Below are positions 28,259 to 37,895 of a stretch of 64,000 nucleotides of DNA, in pieces. The DNA lies in the NCBI RefSeq assembly GCF_022024235.1, contig NZ_CP091799.1:1466001-1530000 (forward strand). Direction: 5' to 3'. The notes below the pieces were generated by a model. It saw only the letters and a list, made by a program, of their open reading frames with translations, searched no databases and was not told the DNA's origin. Both the position numbers and the translations under genes were made by a program. This DNA is from Segatella baroniae B14 (GTDB taxonomy: Bacteria > Bacteroidota > Bacteroidia > Bacteroidales > Bacteroidaceae). The number at the start of each line of letters is the position of its first letter. The stretch's first letter is position 1.

Positions 28259-30112
28259 ATGATGGACTCTCAAGAAAACGCTCTTACTCAGGGCATTAAT
28301 GAAGAAGAGAAGGCTGTCCAAGAGACAACCACTCAAGTCGATACTGCTGAAAAAGTTTCCGACAAAGATACTTGCAGCGAAAATTCCCAAAAGGCAACTC
28401 ATAAAAGTTACAAGGACAAAAAGGAGATACTCGCAAGAGTAAAAGAAATTGCCCATAGTGATGAAAATCCTAAAAAAGATGAAATAGATTATCTTAAGAC
28501 TTCGTTCTATAAACTTCATATAGCCGAAAGAGATGCTGATATGAAAGCTTATCTTGAAAATGGTGGTGCACCTGAGAATTACCAGATTCTTCCAGATGAA
28601 GATGAGGAGATTTTCAAGGCTGAAATGCAGATTATCAAAGAGAAGCGAGCTAAGATTCACGAACAAATCGAAGCTGAAAAAGAGGCCAATTACCAAAAAA
28701 AGCTTGAAATCATTGAGAAAATTAAAGCTATGGCTACATCACCTGATGAAGCCAACAAATCATATAATGACTTCAAAAAATTACAGCAAGATTGGAAAGA
28801 AATCAAAGCTGTTCCCGCTGAAAAAAATAATGAGCTTTGGCGCAACTATCAGCTTTATGTTGAACAATTCTATGATTTACTCAACTTAAACAGAGAGTCC
28901 AGAGAGTATGATTTCAAAAAAAATCTTGAAATCAAAACAGCTATTTGTGTCAAAGCAGAAGCTTTAGCTAACGAAGAGGACATTATCAGCGCATTCCATC
29001 AATTACAAGAACTTCATCAAGAATTTCGTGAAACAGGTCCTGTTGCTAAAGATTTGCGCGATGAAATATGGACTCGCTTCAAACAAGCGTCTACAGTAAT
29101 CAATAAAAAGCATCAACAGCATTTCGAGGATCTCAGAGCTAAAGAAGAAGATAACTTGATAAAAAAGACTGCTCTCTGCGAAAAAACAGAGGCTATCGCT
29201 AACGCCGAGTACAAAAAAGCATCAGAATGGGAAAAACAAACAGAGGAAATTAAAAATATCCAGACAGAATGGAAAACTATCGGTTTTGCACCTCAGAAGA
29301 TGAATGTAAAAATCTTCGAACGTTTCCGTGCTGCCTGTGACCAATTCTTTACTAAAAAAGCAGAATACTTCAAAGAACTCAAAGAAACATATTCTGTTAA
29401 TACTGAAAAAAAGAAGGCTTTGGTAGAACAAGCAAAGGCTCTAACTGACAGTAAAGAATGGAAAAAGACTTCTCAGAAATTGGTTGAACTTCAAAAAGAA
29501 TGGAAAAATATCGGTGTCGTTCCTAAGAAATTGGGCGATCAACTATGGGAAGAATTTACAACAGCTTGTAATCATTTCTTCGAAGCTCGTAAAGCTGCAA
29601 ATGCTGATGTACATAACGAAGAGCATGAAAACTTGAACAAAAAGAAAAAAATAATCGCCAAGTTAAAAGCTCTAAGCGAAAAAACCGATGAAGATATTCA
29701 AGATACTGTACAAAAGCTTGTAGAAGAGTACAATACCGTTGGCCACGTACCTTTCAAAGAGAAGGATAAAATTTACAAAGCATATCATGACATTTTGGAT
29801 AAACTATATAAAGATTTACATGTGTCAATTGCTAAACGCCGTCTCGATAACTTTAAGGATAAAATTCAAAATGCTGCTGAACGCGGTCTAAACACATTAG
29901 ATAACGAACGCGGACGACTAATGCGCCGCTACGAAGGACTCAAACAGGAAATAAACACCTACGAAAATAACTTAGGTTTCTTGAATGTGTCTAGCAAAAA
30001 AGGTAACAGTCTAATTGATGAAATGAATCGCAAAATTCAGAAATTAAAAGATGAGATGGATCTTGTTAAGGCTAAAATCAAAGCTATCGATGCCCAAAAC
30101 AAACAAAAATAA
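28259..30112 (+). CDS. DUF349-repeat coiled-coil protein
   Basis: 617 residues, highly charged (Lys/Glu rich), no signal peptide or membrane helix, so cytoplasmic. At least five successive DUF349 units are visible from about 145 to 540; each carries a pattern of aromatic W-K near a lysine-rich helix, for example LQQDWKEIKAVP, IQTEWKTIGFAPQ and LQKEWKNIGVVPKK. The last 80 residues form a further coiled coil. The molecular role is not established. Two adjacent ATGs exist at 28259 and 28262. Stand-alone unit with promoter and terminator. Confidence 0.9.
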   Translation: MMDSQENALTQGINEEEKAVQETTTQVDTAEKVSDKDTCSENSQKATHKSYKDKKEILARVKEIAHSDENPKKDEIDYLKTSFYKLHIAERDADMKAYLENGGAPENYQILPDEDEEIFKAEMQIIKEKRAKIHEQIEAEKEANYQKKLEIIEKIKAMATSPDEANKSYNDFKKLQQDWKEIKAVPAEKNNELWRNYQLYVEQFYDLLNLNRESREYDFKKNLEIKTAICVKAEALANEEDIISAFHQLQELHQEFRETGPVAKDLRDEIWTRFKQASTVINKKHQQHFEDLRAKEEDNLIKKTALCEKTEAIANAEYKKASEWEKQTEEIKNIQTEWKTIGFAPQKMNVKIFERFRAACDQFFTKKAEYFKELKETYSVNTEKKKALVEQAKALTDSKEWKKTSQKLVELQKEWKNIGVVPKKLGDQLWEEFTTACNHFFEARKAANADVHNEEHENLNKKKKIIAKLKALSEKTDEDIQDTVQKLVEEYNTVGHVPFKEKDKIYKAYHDILDKLYKDLHVSIAKRRLDNFKDKIQNAAERGLNTLDNERGRLMRRYEGLKQEINTYENNLGFLNVSSKKGNSLIDEMNRKIQKLKDEMDLVKAKIKAIDAQNKQK

Positions 30113-30124
30113 GTAATAAAGATC

Positions 30125-30178
30125 TATAAAATAAAGATGGGATGTACAATTTTATGCACATCCCATCTTTATTTTATA
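30125..30178. terminator. Bidirectional terminator between DUF349 and TerB/DnaJ genes
   Basis: Perfect 21-base arms (30125-30145 and 30158-30178) with a 12-base loop, GATGGGATGT core at the tip and AT-rich base, between convergent genes. Confidence 0.9.
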
Positions 30179-30199
30179 TAGTAACTATTCATGTTGCAA

Positions 30200-31054
30200 T
30201 TATGACAATCCCCTAGCCTTCCATATTGTTTCTTTAGCTGCATTAATTTCCTGAAATTTCTTTTCAGCTGCTTTACGTATATCCTCACCCAAAGAAGCAA
30301 CCCTATCAGGATGATTTTGTAGAGCTTGTTTGCGATATGCAGCTTTTACCTCTGCATCGGTTGCCGAAGGACTTACACCCATCACTTTATAAGCTGCATC
30401 TAGATTAGAACTTGCGTCACGCAAATTTAACATAGCATCTATTTCGGAAACAGGAATCTCCATAGCTTGCGCTACTTCTTTAAGTGAACTCACTTCGCTA
30501 AGATGAACTATCCCATCTGCTTGAGCTATCATTGCTAAGAAATGAAGTAATTGCAATCGCTGTTCATAAGGCATCGATGAAGCAATTTGCCGACCTGAAT
30601 CTTGAATAACCGTTCGATACTCTTCCCAACCTATTTCCTTTTGTTTTTCGAAGAGTTTATAAAGAATCTCCTGCCCCTGAACAACGGCAGATTCTCCAAA
30701 ATTGGAACGCAAAAATTTTCGAACAAACTCCATTTCAGAATGCATTACCTTGCCATCAGCCTTAATAATATAAGAAGCTAAAACTAGCAAAGAAAAGAGA
30801 AAAGAATTACGTTCCTCATTATAAAAACTATTATATTGACGTTGATATGAATTTGATCTGAAACGCTGACTTTGCCCATGATCACCTCCATACCCTCTTC
30901 CCTGGCGATCTCCATCAAAAGAGGAATGCTGACCTGAATTAACAGCATCAATACCACTATCAAAGAGTGAACCTAAGGCAAAGCCTGCCAAAGCTCCTAG
31001 TACACCACCAGAAGCAAAACCTAGCAAACCACCTATCCATTTTCCAATTGCCAT
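30200..31054 (-). CDS. TerB-DnaJ domain protein (DjlA-like)
   Basis: 284 residues. N-terminal glycine-rich hydrophobic segment (about 8-32) resembling a membrane-anchoring helix pair, a Ser/Gln/Arg-rich linker to about 75, a TerB-like helical domain (about 85-200, with IIKADGKVMHSEMEFVRKF), and a C-terminal J domain (about 215-280) with the HPD motif in NHPDRV. The order membrane segment-TerB-J is that of DjlA, a co-chaperone stimulating DnaK at the inner membrane. Convergent with the DUF349 gene; followed upstream by the tRNA-Gln pair. Confidence 0.88.
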   Translation of the reverse strand: MAIGKWIGGLLGFASGGVLGALAGFALGSLFDSGIDAVNSGQHSSFDGDRQGRGYGGDHGQSQRFRSNSYQRQYNSFYNEERNSFLFSLLVLASYIIKADGKVMHSEMEFVRKFLRSNFGESAVVQGQEILYKLFEKQKEIGWEEYRTVIQDSGRQIASSMPYEQRLQLLHFLAMIAQADGIVHLSEVSSLKEVAQAMEIPVSEIDAMLNLRDASSNLDAAYKVMGVSPSATDAEVKAAYRKQALQNHPDRVASLGEDIRKAAEKKFQEINAAKETIWKARGLS

Positions 31055-31178
31055 AAAATCTAATCTATTGATTAATACTTAAAATTGTCCATTTGTCATG
31101 TCAATAGTATATGCAAATCTTATGCCAAAAAGACAAAAACAAAAAAATGCAACTCGAATATCGAATTGCATCTAAATG

Positions 31179-31249
31179 TTGGGATATCCGGACTCGAACC
31201 AGAAATGACAGGACCAGAATCTGTAGTGTTACCATTACACCATATCCCA
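31179..31249 (-). tRNA. tRNA-Gln (anticodon CTG), copy 2 in transcription order
   Basis: 71 bases on the minus strand. Acceptor TGGGATA/TATCCCA, D stem GTGT/ACAC, anticodon loop TTCTGGT with CTG at 31215-31217, T arm TCTGG-TTCGAGT-CCGGA, discriminator A. CCA is not encoded. The base pair closing the anticodon loop is an A-C mismatch. Start U1-A72 agrees with tRNA-Gln identity. Confidence 0.95.
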
Positions 31250-31343
31250 ATTAAATTTACCTTTTAAAAGGCTTCCGTACAATCGGAAAATAAGCCCTTT
31301 TAGTATTCTATTATGAAAATTTGACACATATAGAATCAAACAG

Positions 31344-31414
31344 TTGGGATATCCGGACTCGAACCAGAAATGACAGGACCAGAATCTGTAGTGTTACCAT
31401 TACACCATATCCCA
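31344..31414 (-). tRNA. tRNA-Gln (anticodon CTG), copy 1
   Basis: Identical over all 71 bases to the copy at 31179-31249, 94 bases away. Anticodon CTG at 31380-31382. Both would be read from the -7 box at 31452-31459. Confidence 0.95.
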
Positions 31415-31451
31415 ATTTCAAGAGCAATTTAGCTTTCCTTAATTGCGTTTG

Positions 31452-31459
31452 CAAAGGTA
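31452..31459 (-). promoter_or_regulatory. Predicted -7 box for the tRNA-Gln pair
   Basis: TACCTTTG followed by CAAA on the minus strand, 37 bases before the 5' end of the first tRNA. Confidence 0.55.
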
Positions 31460-31552
31460 CAACATTTTTTGAAACTACCAAAACATTTTTGTGCTTTTTT
31501 CTAAAAAATATGTAATTATCTCGATTTACACAGGTTTTTGTACCTTATATAT

Positions 31553-31583
31553 TTTGTATTTCACCCGAATTGCACTAACTTTG
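31553..31583 (+). promoter_or_regulatory. Predicted promoter of rsfS-ftsH-cdsA
   Basis: TTTG at 31553-31556 and TAACTTTG at 31576-31583 with exactly 19 bases between, the textbook Bacteroidetes spacing. Leader about 45 bases. Confidence 0.75.
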
Positions 31584-31633
31584 CCATCGTTATCAACAAA
31601 ATGTAATTTATAATTAAAAAGAAATAATTTTTA

Positions 31634-32005
31634 ATGAACACAGTAAAAGAATCTACCCAACAGTTAGTGAACACGATTGTAGAAGGTATCCAAGAAAAAA
31701 AAGGATCTGGCATAGTTATTGCAGATTTATCTCATATTGACGGAAGCATCGCTCAGTACTTCGTAATCTGTCAGGGTAATTCTCCTTCACAAGTAGAGGC
31801 AATTACAGAATCTGTAGGTGAATTTGCTCGCAATAAGAATAACGAGAAGCCAATTAACGTCGTAGGGCTCGGTACCAATCAATGGGTAGCCATCGATTTT
31901 GCGGATATACTCGTCCACATCTTTTTGCCAGAAACGCGGGAGTTCTATAATCTGGAGGACCTTTGGGAAGATGCCAAATTAACAAGAATACCAGATATCT
32001 ATTAA
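31634..32005 (+). CDS. rsfS: Ribosomal silencing factor RsfS
   Basis: 123 residues, family length. RsfS/DUF143 fold with the pattern ADLSHIDGSIAQYFVICQG near 32 and a C-terminal GTNQWVAIDFADILVHIF that contacts L14. It blocks subunit joining on 50S particles when nutrients run low. First gene of the rsfS-ftsH-cdsA operon, 12 bases before ftsH. The order rsfS-ftsH is common in Bacteroidetes. Confidence 0.96.
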   Translation: MNTVKESTQQLVNTIVEGIQEKKGSGIVIADLSHIDGSIAQYFVICQGNSPSQVEAITESVGEFARNKNNEKPINVVGLGTNQWVAIDFADILVHIFLPETREFYNLEDLWEDAKLTRIPDIY

Positions 32006-32017
32006 AAAATTGAATTT

Positions 32018-34105
32018 ATGGACAATAACAGTCTGAACAACAACGGAAACAACGACAATCAGCCGAAAATGCCAAGATTCAACATGAATTGGATCTATGG
32101 CATTATCTTAGTTGCTCTCATTGCTTTATTCATGACCGGTGGCGGAAACGCACTCGGAGGCAGTGCAACTCAAGAAGCTGGCTATACTCGATTTAAGCAA
32201 TATATCGAAAAAGGATATGCAAGTAGAGTCATTATCAATAAGGAAGATAATACTCTAAAAATGTTTGTCAATCCTAAAAATATTCGAGATGTATTTAATA
32301 TGAGTGCCAAACAAGTTGGCACAAACCCATACGTCAGTGTCGAATTTGGTTCAGTTGATGAACTAGAGAAATATCTTTCTACACAACAGAAAGCTGGCAA
32401 GCTACATGATTTTGCCTATAAAAATGAAAAAGGAAACGACATTTGGACTTTCTTATTCAATTTCTCTCCACTAATATTCTTTATCATCTTTATATGGTGG
32501 TTTGCAAGAAGAATGGGAGGCGGAAGCGGAAATGGCGGTCCTGGCGGCGTATTCAACGTAGGTAAGAGTAAAGCCAAAATGTATGAAAAGGGTAATGACC
32601 TTGGCATCACATTCAAAGATGTAGCCGGACAAGAAGGTGCCAAACAGGAAGTCGAAGAAATTGTTGAGTTTCTCAAGAATCCAAAAAAATATACGGATTT
32701 AGGTGGTAAAATTCCAAAAGGCGCACTTTTAGTAGGACCTCCAGGAACTGGTAAAACTCTTTTAGCTAAAGCCGTAGCTGGCGAGGCTGGAGTTCCATTC
32801 TTCTCTATGAGTGGTTCTGACTTTGTAGAAATGTTTGTAGGTGTTGGCGCTAGTCGAGTAAGAGACCTATTCCGTCAAGCTAAGGAGAAAGCACCTTGCA
32901 TCATTTTCATAGATGAAATTGATGCTGTCGGTCGCGCACGTAGCAAAAATCCAGCTATGGGTGGAAATGATGAACGTGAAAATACATTGAATGCCCTACT
33001 CACTGAAATGGATGGTTTCGGTACAAATAGTGGTGTCATTATTCTTGCAGCAACAAACCGTGTTGATATGCTTGACAAGGCACTGCTACGCGCTGGTCGC
33101 TTTGACAGAGAAATTCACGTGGATCTTCCTGACTTGAATGAGCGTAAAGCAATATTCAATGTACATTTAAAACCAATTAAAGTTGATAAATCTGTCGATA
33201 TAGACTTATTGTCACGCCAAACACCAGGTTTCTCTGGAGCTGATATTGCTAACGTATGCAATGAAGCCGCCCTCATAGCAGCTCGTCATGACCATAAATT
33301 TGTTGGCAAGCAAGACTTTCTTGATGCTGTAGATCGTATCATTGGAGGTCTTGAGAAAAAGACGAAAGTTATGACAGCAGAAGAAAAACGAACCATTGCA
33401 CTTCATGAAGCTGGACATGCAACAATATCATGGTTCTGCCAATATGCTAATCCATTGATAAAGGTTAGTATTGTACCACGTGGACAAGCCCTTGGAGCCG
33501 CATGGTATCTTCCTGAGGAACGTCAAATTACCACAAAAGAGCAAATGCTCGATGAAATGTGCTCTCTTATGGGTGGTCGTGCAGCGGAAGAGTTATTCAC
33601 AGGTCATATTTCTACAGGCGCCATGAATGATTTGGAACGCGCTACCAAAAGTGCTTATGGTATGATTGCCTATGCCGGAATGAGCGACAAGCTACCAAAT
33701 ATTTGTTATTATAACAATAATGAATATCAATTTCAGAAACCATACTCTGAAACGACAGCCAAGATTATTGATGAAGAAGTTATGAAAATGGTTAACGAGC
33801 AATACCAGCGTGCTAAGCAGATACTGACAGAGCACAAAGAGGGACATAACCAGTTGGCAGAACTTCTTATCAAGCGTGAAGTCATTATGGCAGAAGATGT
33901 AGAAGCCATCTTTGGAAAGCGTCCTTGGTTGAGCCGTTCTCAAGAAATCATGGCAGACGAAACTCCCGAAGTTGATGATGCTGTAAAACAACTTCCAGAA
34001 GTTCAGAAAGCGATAGAAGAGCATGAAAAAAATACAAAAAATCAGTCTGCTAACGAACAAAGTTCAGAAGATCAAACTGAAGAACATAAAGCTAATAAAG
34101 AGTAA
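32018..34105 (+). CDS. ftsH: ATP-dependent zinc metalloprotease FtsH
   Basis: 695 residues. Two N-terminal transmembrane helices (about 25-42 and 145-163) flank a periplasmic FtsH_ext domain; a glycine-rich linker follows. AAA domain with Walker A GPPGTGKT (near 240), Walker B IIFIDEID (near 298) and SRH region [18 protein letters not shown]; then the M41 protease with HEAGH (near 465) and the third zinc ligand Asp further on. Membrane quality control and turnover of regulators such as LpxC. The acidic C-terminal tail after residue 645 is low complexity. Confidence 0.98.
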   Translation: MDNNSLNNNGNNDNQPKMPRFNMNWIYGIILVALIALFMTGGGNALGGSATQEAGYTRFKQYIEKGYASRVIINKEDNTLKMFVNPKNIRDVFNMSAKQVGTNPYVSVEFGSVDELEKYLSTQQKAGKLHDFAYKNEKGNDIWTFLFNFSPLIFFIIFIWWFARRMGGGSGNGGPGGVFNVGKSKAKMYEKGNDLGITFKDVAGQEGAKQEVEEIVEFLKNPKKYTDLGGKIPKGALLVGPPGTGKTLLAKAVAGEAGVPFFSMSGSDFVEMFVGVGASRVRDLFRQAKEKAPCIIFIDEIDAVGRARSKNPAMGGNDERENTLNALLTEMDGFGTNSGVIILAATNRVDMLDKALLRAGRFDREIHVDLPDLNERKAIFNVHLKPIKVDKSVDIDLLSRQTPGFSGADIANVCNEAALIAARHDHKFVGKQDFLDAVDRIIGGLEKKTKVMTAEEKRTIALHEAGHATISWFCQYANPLIKVSIVPRGQALGAAWYLPEERQITTKEQMLDEMCSLMGGRAAEELFTGHISTGAMNDLERATKSAYGMIAYAGMSDKLPNICYYNNNEYQFQKPYSETTAKIIDEEVMKMVNEQYQRAKQILTEHKEGHNQLAELLIKREVIMAEDVEAIFGKRPWLSRSQEIMADETPEVDDAVKQLPEVQKAIEEHEKNTKNQSANEQSSEDQTEEHKANKE

Positions 34106-34120
34106 TAAAAATAGAAAGCA

Positions 34121-34984
34121 ATGAGTGATAAACAGAAGAACCTCATTATAAGAGCTATCACTGGTGTATTCTATGTAGCCATTATGGTTTGTGGATTTTT
34201 AGATCCACAAGCCATGATTTTACTGTTTGCACTGATAACAGGAATGACAATTTGGGAATTTACAGGTCTGATAAATGCTAAACATGGTGTAACAACTAAC
34301 CAATTTATCTCTACAATAGCAGGTGTTTACTTCTTTTTAGCCGTAGCAGGTTGGAGAATTGGCTTGGTCAATAACTTTATTGTCTTTGTACCCTATTTAT
34401 TGACTATCATTTATCTATTTATCAGTGAATTGTATTTCAAGAACCAAGATGCCATTAATGACTGGGCTTACACCATGCTATCACAAATGTATATAGCTCT
34501 TCCGTTTGCTATGATTAACATTGTGGCATTCGAAACAAATGAGGATGGCAGCGTACATTTCGACACATTACTCCCACTATCTATCTTTGTCTTCCTTTGG
34601 ATTAACGACACAGGTGCATACTGTAGTGGTTCACTTTTTGGCAAGCACAAACTCTTTCCACGAATAAGTCCTGCTAAAAGTTGGGAAGGCAGCATAGGTG
34701 GCGGTATATTTGTCCTGATAGCTGCAGGAATATTGGGCTATTATGCTAACTTTGGAGAATTACAGCATTCACTAAATATTTTAGAATGGATGGGATTAGG
34801 GCTGATTGTAGTTTTCTTTGGTACTTGGGGTGATTTAGTAGAAAGTTTATTTAAACGGACCTTAGGTATTAAAGATAGCGGTAATATTCTTCCTGGACAT
34901 GGTGGAATGTTAGACCGATTCGATTCTTCTCTTATGGCTATTCCAGCTGCAGTAGTATATTTATATACCCTACAGCTTTTCTAA
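34121..34984 (+). CDS. cdsA: Phosphatidate cytidylyltransferase
   Basis: 287 residues with about eight transmembrane helices. The C-terminal signature is complete: SLFKRTLGIKDSGNILPGHG followed by GMLDRFD, matching the CDS PROSITE pattern (K-R-x4-K-D ... P-x-H-G-G-x2-D-R-x-D). It makes CDP-diacylglycerol from phosphatidate and CTP, the branch point for phosphatidylethanolamine, phosphatidylglycerol and cardiolipin (cls lies at 60.8 kb). Last gene of its operon, 15 bases after ftsH. Confidence 0.97.
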   Translation: MSDKQKNLIIRAITGVFYVAIMVCGFLDPQAMILLFALITGMTIWEFTGLINAKHGVTTNQFISTIAGVYFFLAVAGWRIGLVNNFIVFVPYLLTIIYLFISELYFKNQDAINDWAYTMLSQMYIALPFAMINIVAFETNEDGSVHFDTLLPLSIFVFLWINDTGAYCSGSLFGKHKLFPRISPAKSWEGSIGGGIFVLIAAGILGYYANFGELQHSLNILEWMGLGLIVVFFGTWGDLVESLFKRTLGIKDSGNILPGHGGMLDRFDSSLMAIPAAVVYLYTLQLF

Positions 34985-34990
34985 AAATAT

Positions 34991-35053
34991 TATTCCTCAA
35001 TAAGAAAAGGGTTGTCATCAGGAAAATGACAACCCTTTTCTTATTGAGGAATA
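34991..35053. terminator. Bidirectional terminator, 28-base perfect arms, overlapping the lpxB end
   Basis: Arms 34991-35018 and 35026-35053 are perfectly complementary around a 7-base loop. The right arm covers the lpxB stop codon (35041-35043) and its last codons. It separates convergent cdsA and lpxB. Confidence 0.9.
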
Positions 35054-36204
35054 TTCGAGTTATTACTACCCATCAACAACTCTGTCATAATACGTGCTGC
35101 ATTTTCAGGAGCAACCGAATTACCCAACCTGCGATGAATTTCTTCATACTCTTTCAACATTACTTCTCTTTCAGGACGACCAGGAAGGATTTTTCGCAAC
35201 TCCATGATGATATCATCTACGGAAAAACGATCAGCCAAAAGTTCTTGTACAATTTCACTGTCAGCTATCAAATTCACCAAAGATATATATTTCACTTTAA
35301 TGATGTGATTAAAAGCAAAACGAATTATTTTTGGGACCGGTGTTTCATAACAAACAACTTGCGGAACATCAAACAAAGCTGTTTCCAAAGTAGCAGTACC
35401 ACTCGTAACTAGAGCTGCCTTGGCATGTGATAACAAAGCATAAGTTTGGTTTTTTATCAACTTTACCCTTGAATCTTTCAGAAAAGACTCATAATACTTA
35501 TCGTCTACAGAAGGAGCACCTGCCAAAACCAACTGATAATCTTCAAAATGATCCGCAGCTTCTATCATTGCAGGCAAGTTATCCTTGATTTCCTGCAATC
35601 TACTACCTGCCAATAAAGCAATTATAGGTTTTGTTGCATCCAAATTATATTTATCACAAAACATCTTGAATGTATCATGATAATTATTTCGAAAATAAGC
35701 CACTTCTTCAGCAGTAGGATTACCTACATAATGTATCGGATACTTATATTTTTTTTCATAAAAAGGAACTTCAAAAGGCAATATCGAAAACATCTCCTTA
35801 ACATCGCGTTTGATGCTGCGAATACGCCACTCTTTCCAGGCCCATATTTTAGGTGAAATATAATAATAAACAGGAATCTTAGTGTTTTTATGTACAAACT
35901 TGGCAATATTCAGATTAAAACCGGGATAATCTACCAAGATAACGACATCTGGTTTCCAAGCCACAATATCCTTCTTACACATACTCATATTTTTGAATAT
36001 GGTTTTCAGATGCAGCAAAACAGGTATAAATCCCATATAAGCAAGTTCACGATAATGTTTTACCCGATACCCCCCTTCATATGACATTTTGTCACCTCCA
36101 AAAAATCTGAATTCAGCTTGCGAATCAAATTCTTTCAATGAATGCATTAAGCGTGATGCATGAAGGTCGCCACTTGCTTCACCTACAATGATATAATATT
36201 TCAT
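35041..36204 (-). CDS. lpxB: Lipid-A-disaccharide synthase
   Basis: 387 residues, GT19 family. Opening MKYYIIVGEASGDLHASRLM is the family N-terminus; DYPGFNLNIAKFVHK near 95 and the nucleotide-binding half with LAGSRLQEIKDNLP near 205 and TSGTATLETALF near 280 are conserved. It joins UDP-2,3-diacylglucosamine to lipid X, making the lipid A disaccharide. One base separates it from surE upstream, a pairing common in Bacteroidetes. Confidence 0.97.
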   Translation of the reverse strand: MKYYIIVGEASGDLHASRLMHSLKEFDSQAEFRFFGGDKMSYEGGYRVKHYRELAYMGFIPVLLHLKTIFKNMSMCKKDIVAWKPDVVILVDYPGFNLNIAKFVHKNTKIPVYYYISPKIWAWKEWRIRSIKRDVKEMFSILPFEVPFYEKKYKYPIHYVGNPTAEEVAYFRNNYHDTFKMFCDKYNLDATKPIIALLAGSRLQEIKDNLPAMIEAADHFEDYQLVLAGAPSVDDKYYESFLKDSRVKLIKNQTYALLSHAKAALVTSGTATLETALFDVPQVVCYETPVPKIIRFAFNHIIKVKYISLVNLIADSEIVQELLADRFSVDDIIMELRKILPGRPEREVMLKEYEEIHRRLGNSVAPENAARIMTELLMGSNNSNIPQ

Positions 36205-36205
36205 A

Positions 36206-36973
36206 TTATAAGTTCCACTTGTCCAACTGTTCTTTAAATTCGTAGTCAGTTACATCTATTTTTGTCGGTGTGATAGCGACATAACCATGGTTCACAGCCC
36301 ACTGATCAGAATCTTGAGCTTCTGGTTCATCATTAACATACTCACCTACTACCCAATAATAGTCATAACCACGAGGATGATGATTTTTCTGAATTTCATT
36401 AACCCAACGCCCCCAAGTCATACGACAAGCTTTCACGCCCTTAAAAGGAGGATTCGATGGGAAATTTACATTCAAGCATGTACCTTTTGGCAAACCTTCC
36501 TTCAAAACCTTATTAATAATTTTGATAATATATTCTGACAAAGGCATTAAGTCTGCACTCTCATTATAGTTACAACTTGAGAAAGCAATAGAAGGTATAT
36601 ATTTCATACATCCCTCTTTAGCTATACCCATTGTTCCTGAATAATGATTATTAGTTGACGAGTTATCTCCATGATTGATACCACCAATAATGAGATCAGG
36701 CAAACGGTCCTTACATAACTCACTAAGGGCAATTTTTACGCAATCTACCGGTGTTCCTGTACATGACCAAACCTCAATATCGCCCATATTATGACGACGC
36801 TTCAATCGCAAATAATCCGTTGCTGAGAAACCACATGAAAAACCAGAGCGAGCTGCTTCCGGAGCACATACTAACAAATCAGCAATAGGCGACAGAATTT
36901 TTACAAGAGTCTTTATACCATTGGCATGATAACCATCATCATTTGAAATTAAGATAAAAGGTCGATTATTCAT
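36206..36973 (-). CDS. surE: 5'/3'-nucleotidase SurE
   Basis: 255 residues from ATG 36973. A frame start at 36997 would cover the -7 box and is rejected; MNNRPFILISNDDG gives the family N-terminus with metal-binding Asp12-Asp13. Further conserved pieces are PEAARSGFSC near 40, GINHGDNSS near 96 (metal Asn) and SGTMGIAKEGC near 110. SurE dephosphorylates nucleoside monophosphates and is a stationary-phase survival protein. It is the first gene of surE-lpxB. Confidence 0.96.
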   Translation of the reverse strand: MNNRPFILISNDDGYHANGIKTLVKILSPIADLLVCAPEAARSGFSCGFSATDYLRLKRRHNMGDIEVWSCTGTPVDCVKIALSELCKDRLPDLIIGGINHGDNSSTNNHYSGTMGIAKEGCMKYIPSIAFSSCNYNESADLMPLSEYIIKIINKVLKEGLPKGTCLNVNFPSNPPFKGVKACRMTWGRWVNEIQKNHHPRGYDYYWVVGEYVNDEPEAQDSDQWAVNHGYVAITPTKIDVTDYEFKEQLDKWNL

Positions 36974-36994
36974 AAATTTAATATCTTTTCGGTG

Positions 36995-37002
36995 CAAAAA
37001 TA
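36995..37002 (-). promoter_or_regulatory. Predicted -7 box for surE-lpxB
   Basis: TATTTTTG followed by CA on the minus strand, 21 bases before the chosen surE ATG; divergent from the parA box 43 bases away. Confidence 0.55.
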
Positions 37003-37044
37003 CTAAAAAATGGTTTAAACGTAGCCTTTCTCGTTTAAAATATG

Positions 37045-37052
37045 TATCTTTG
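37045..37052 (+). promoter_or_regulatory. Predicted -7 box for the parAB-rel operon
   Basis: TATCTTTG followed by CC, 43 bases before parA ATG 37096. It sits inside the longer frame starting at 37042, which argues against that start. Confidence 0.55.
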
Positions 37053-37095
37053 CCATCAAATAGCCTGTTACGAACAGGACCAAAAGCTTATATCA

Positions 37096-37869
37096 ATGGG
37101 AAAAATTATAGCATTAGCTAACCAAAAAGGTGGTGTAGGTAAAACAACTACGACGATTAACTTAGCAGCTTCTCTAGCTACATTAGAGAAGACAGTACTT
37201 GTTGTTGATGCAGATCCTCAGGCAAATGCCTCTAGTGGACTAGGTGTCGACATCAAAGAAGTAGACTGTTCGCTTTACGAATGTATTATTGACCATGCAG
37301 ATGTTCACGAAGCCATTTATACTACCGATATAGACGGACTTGATATCATTCCAAGTCATATTGCTCTTGTTGGTGCAGAAATTGAAATGCTTAATATTGA
37401 AGACCGCGAAAAAGTTATTCGTAAATTACTCGCCCCTATCCGCGATGAATACGACTATATACTAATTGATTGTTCACCATCATTAGGTTTGATTACCGTA
37501 AACTGTCTGACAGCAGCTGACTCCGTCATCATTCCGGTACAGTGCGAATACTTTGCACTCGAGGGTATCAGTAAATTGCTCAATACCATCAAAATCATTA
37601 AGAGCAAGTTGAATCCGAAATTAGAAATAGAAGGATTTCTGCTAACCATGTACGATAGTCGACTTCGTTTGGCTAATCAAATTTATGATGAGGTAAAACG
37701 CCATTTCCAAGAATTAGTATTTAAGAGTGTCATTCAGCGTAATGTAAAGCTCAGTGAAAGTCCAAGTCATGGTCTTCCTGTTATTTTATACGACGCAGAT
37801 TCTACTGGTAGCAAAAACCATCTTGCACTGGCTAAAGAAATCATCAACAAAAATTCTAATTGGAAATAA
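37096..37869 (+). CDS. parA: Chromosome-partitioning ATPase ParA (Soj)
   Basis: 257 residues from ATG 37096, which gives the family opening [19 protein letters not shown] with the deviant Walker A lysine at residue 11 (KGGVGKT, 11-17). Walker A' [10 protein letters not shown] follows near 40 and the Walker B-like [10 protein letters not shown] near 120. Chromosomal type because it heads a housekeeping operon with parB 26 bases downstream. With ParB it moves replication origins apart. Confidence 0.97.
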   Translation: MGKIIALANQKGGVGKTTTTINLAASLATLEKTVLVVDADPQANASSGLGVDIKEVDCSLYECIIDHADVHEAIYTTDIDGLDIIPSHIALVGAEIEMLNIEDREKVIRKLLAPIRDEYDYILIDCSPSLGLITVNCLTAADSVIIPVQCEYFALEGISKLLNTIKIIKSKLNPKLEIEGFLLTMYDSRLRLANQIYDEVKRHFQELVFKSVIQRNVKLSESPSHGLPVILYDADSTGSKNHLALAKEIINKNSNWK

Positions 37870-37895
37870 TTCAATCTCAATTTTCTTTTAAAATA

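Noticed and set aside
31085..31515. Two short plus-strand frames over the tRNA-Gln genes
   Set aside because: They are translations of the tRNA complements; both are similar only because the tRNAs are identical.
36990..37100. parS or replication-origin site near parA
   Set aside because: The intergenic region holds two promoter boxes but no parS-like palindrome or DnaA box cluster that I could support.
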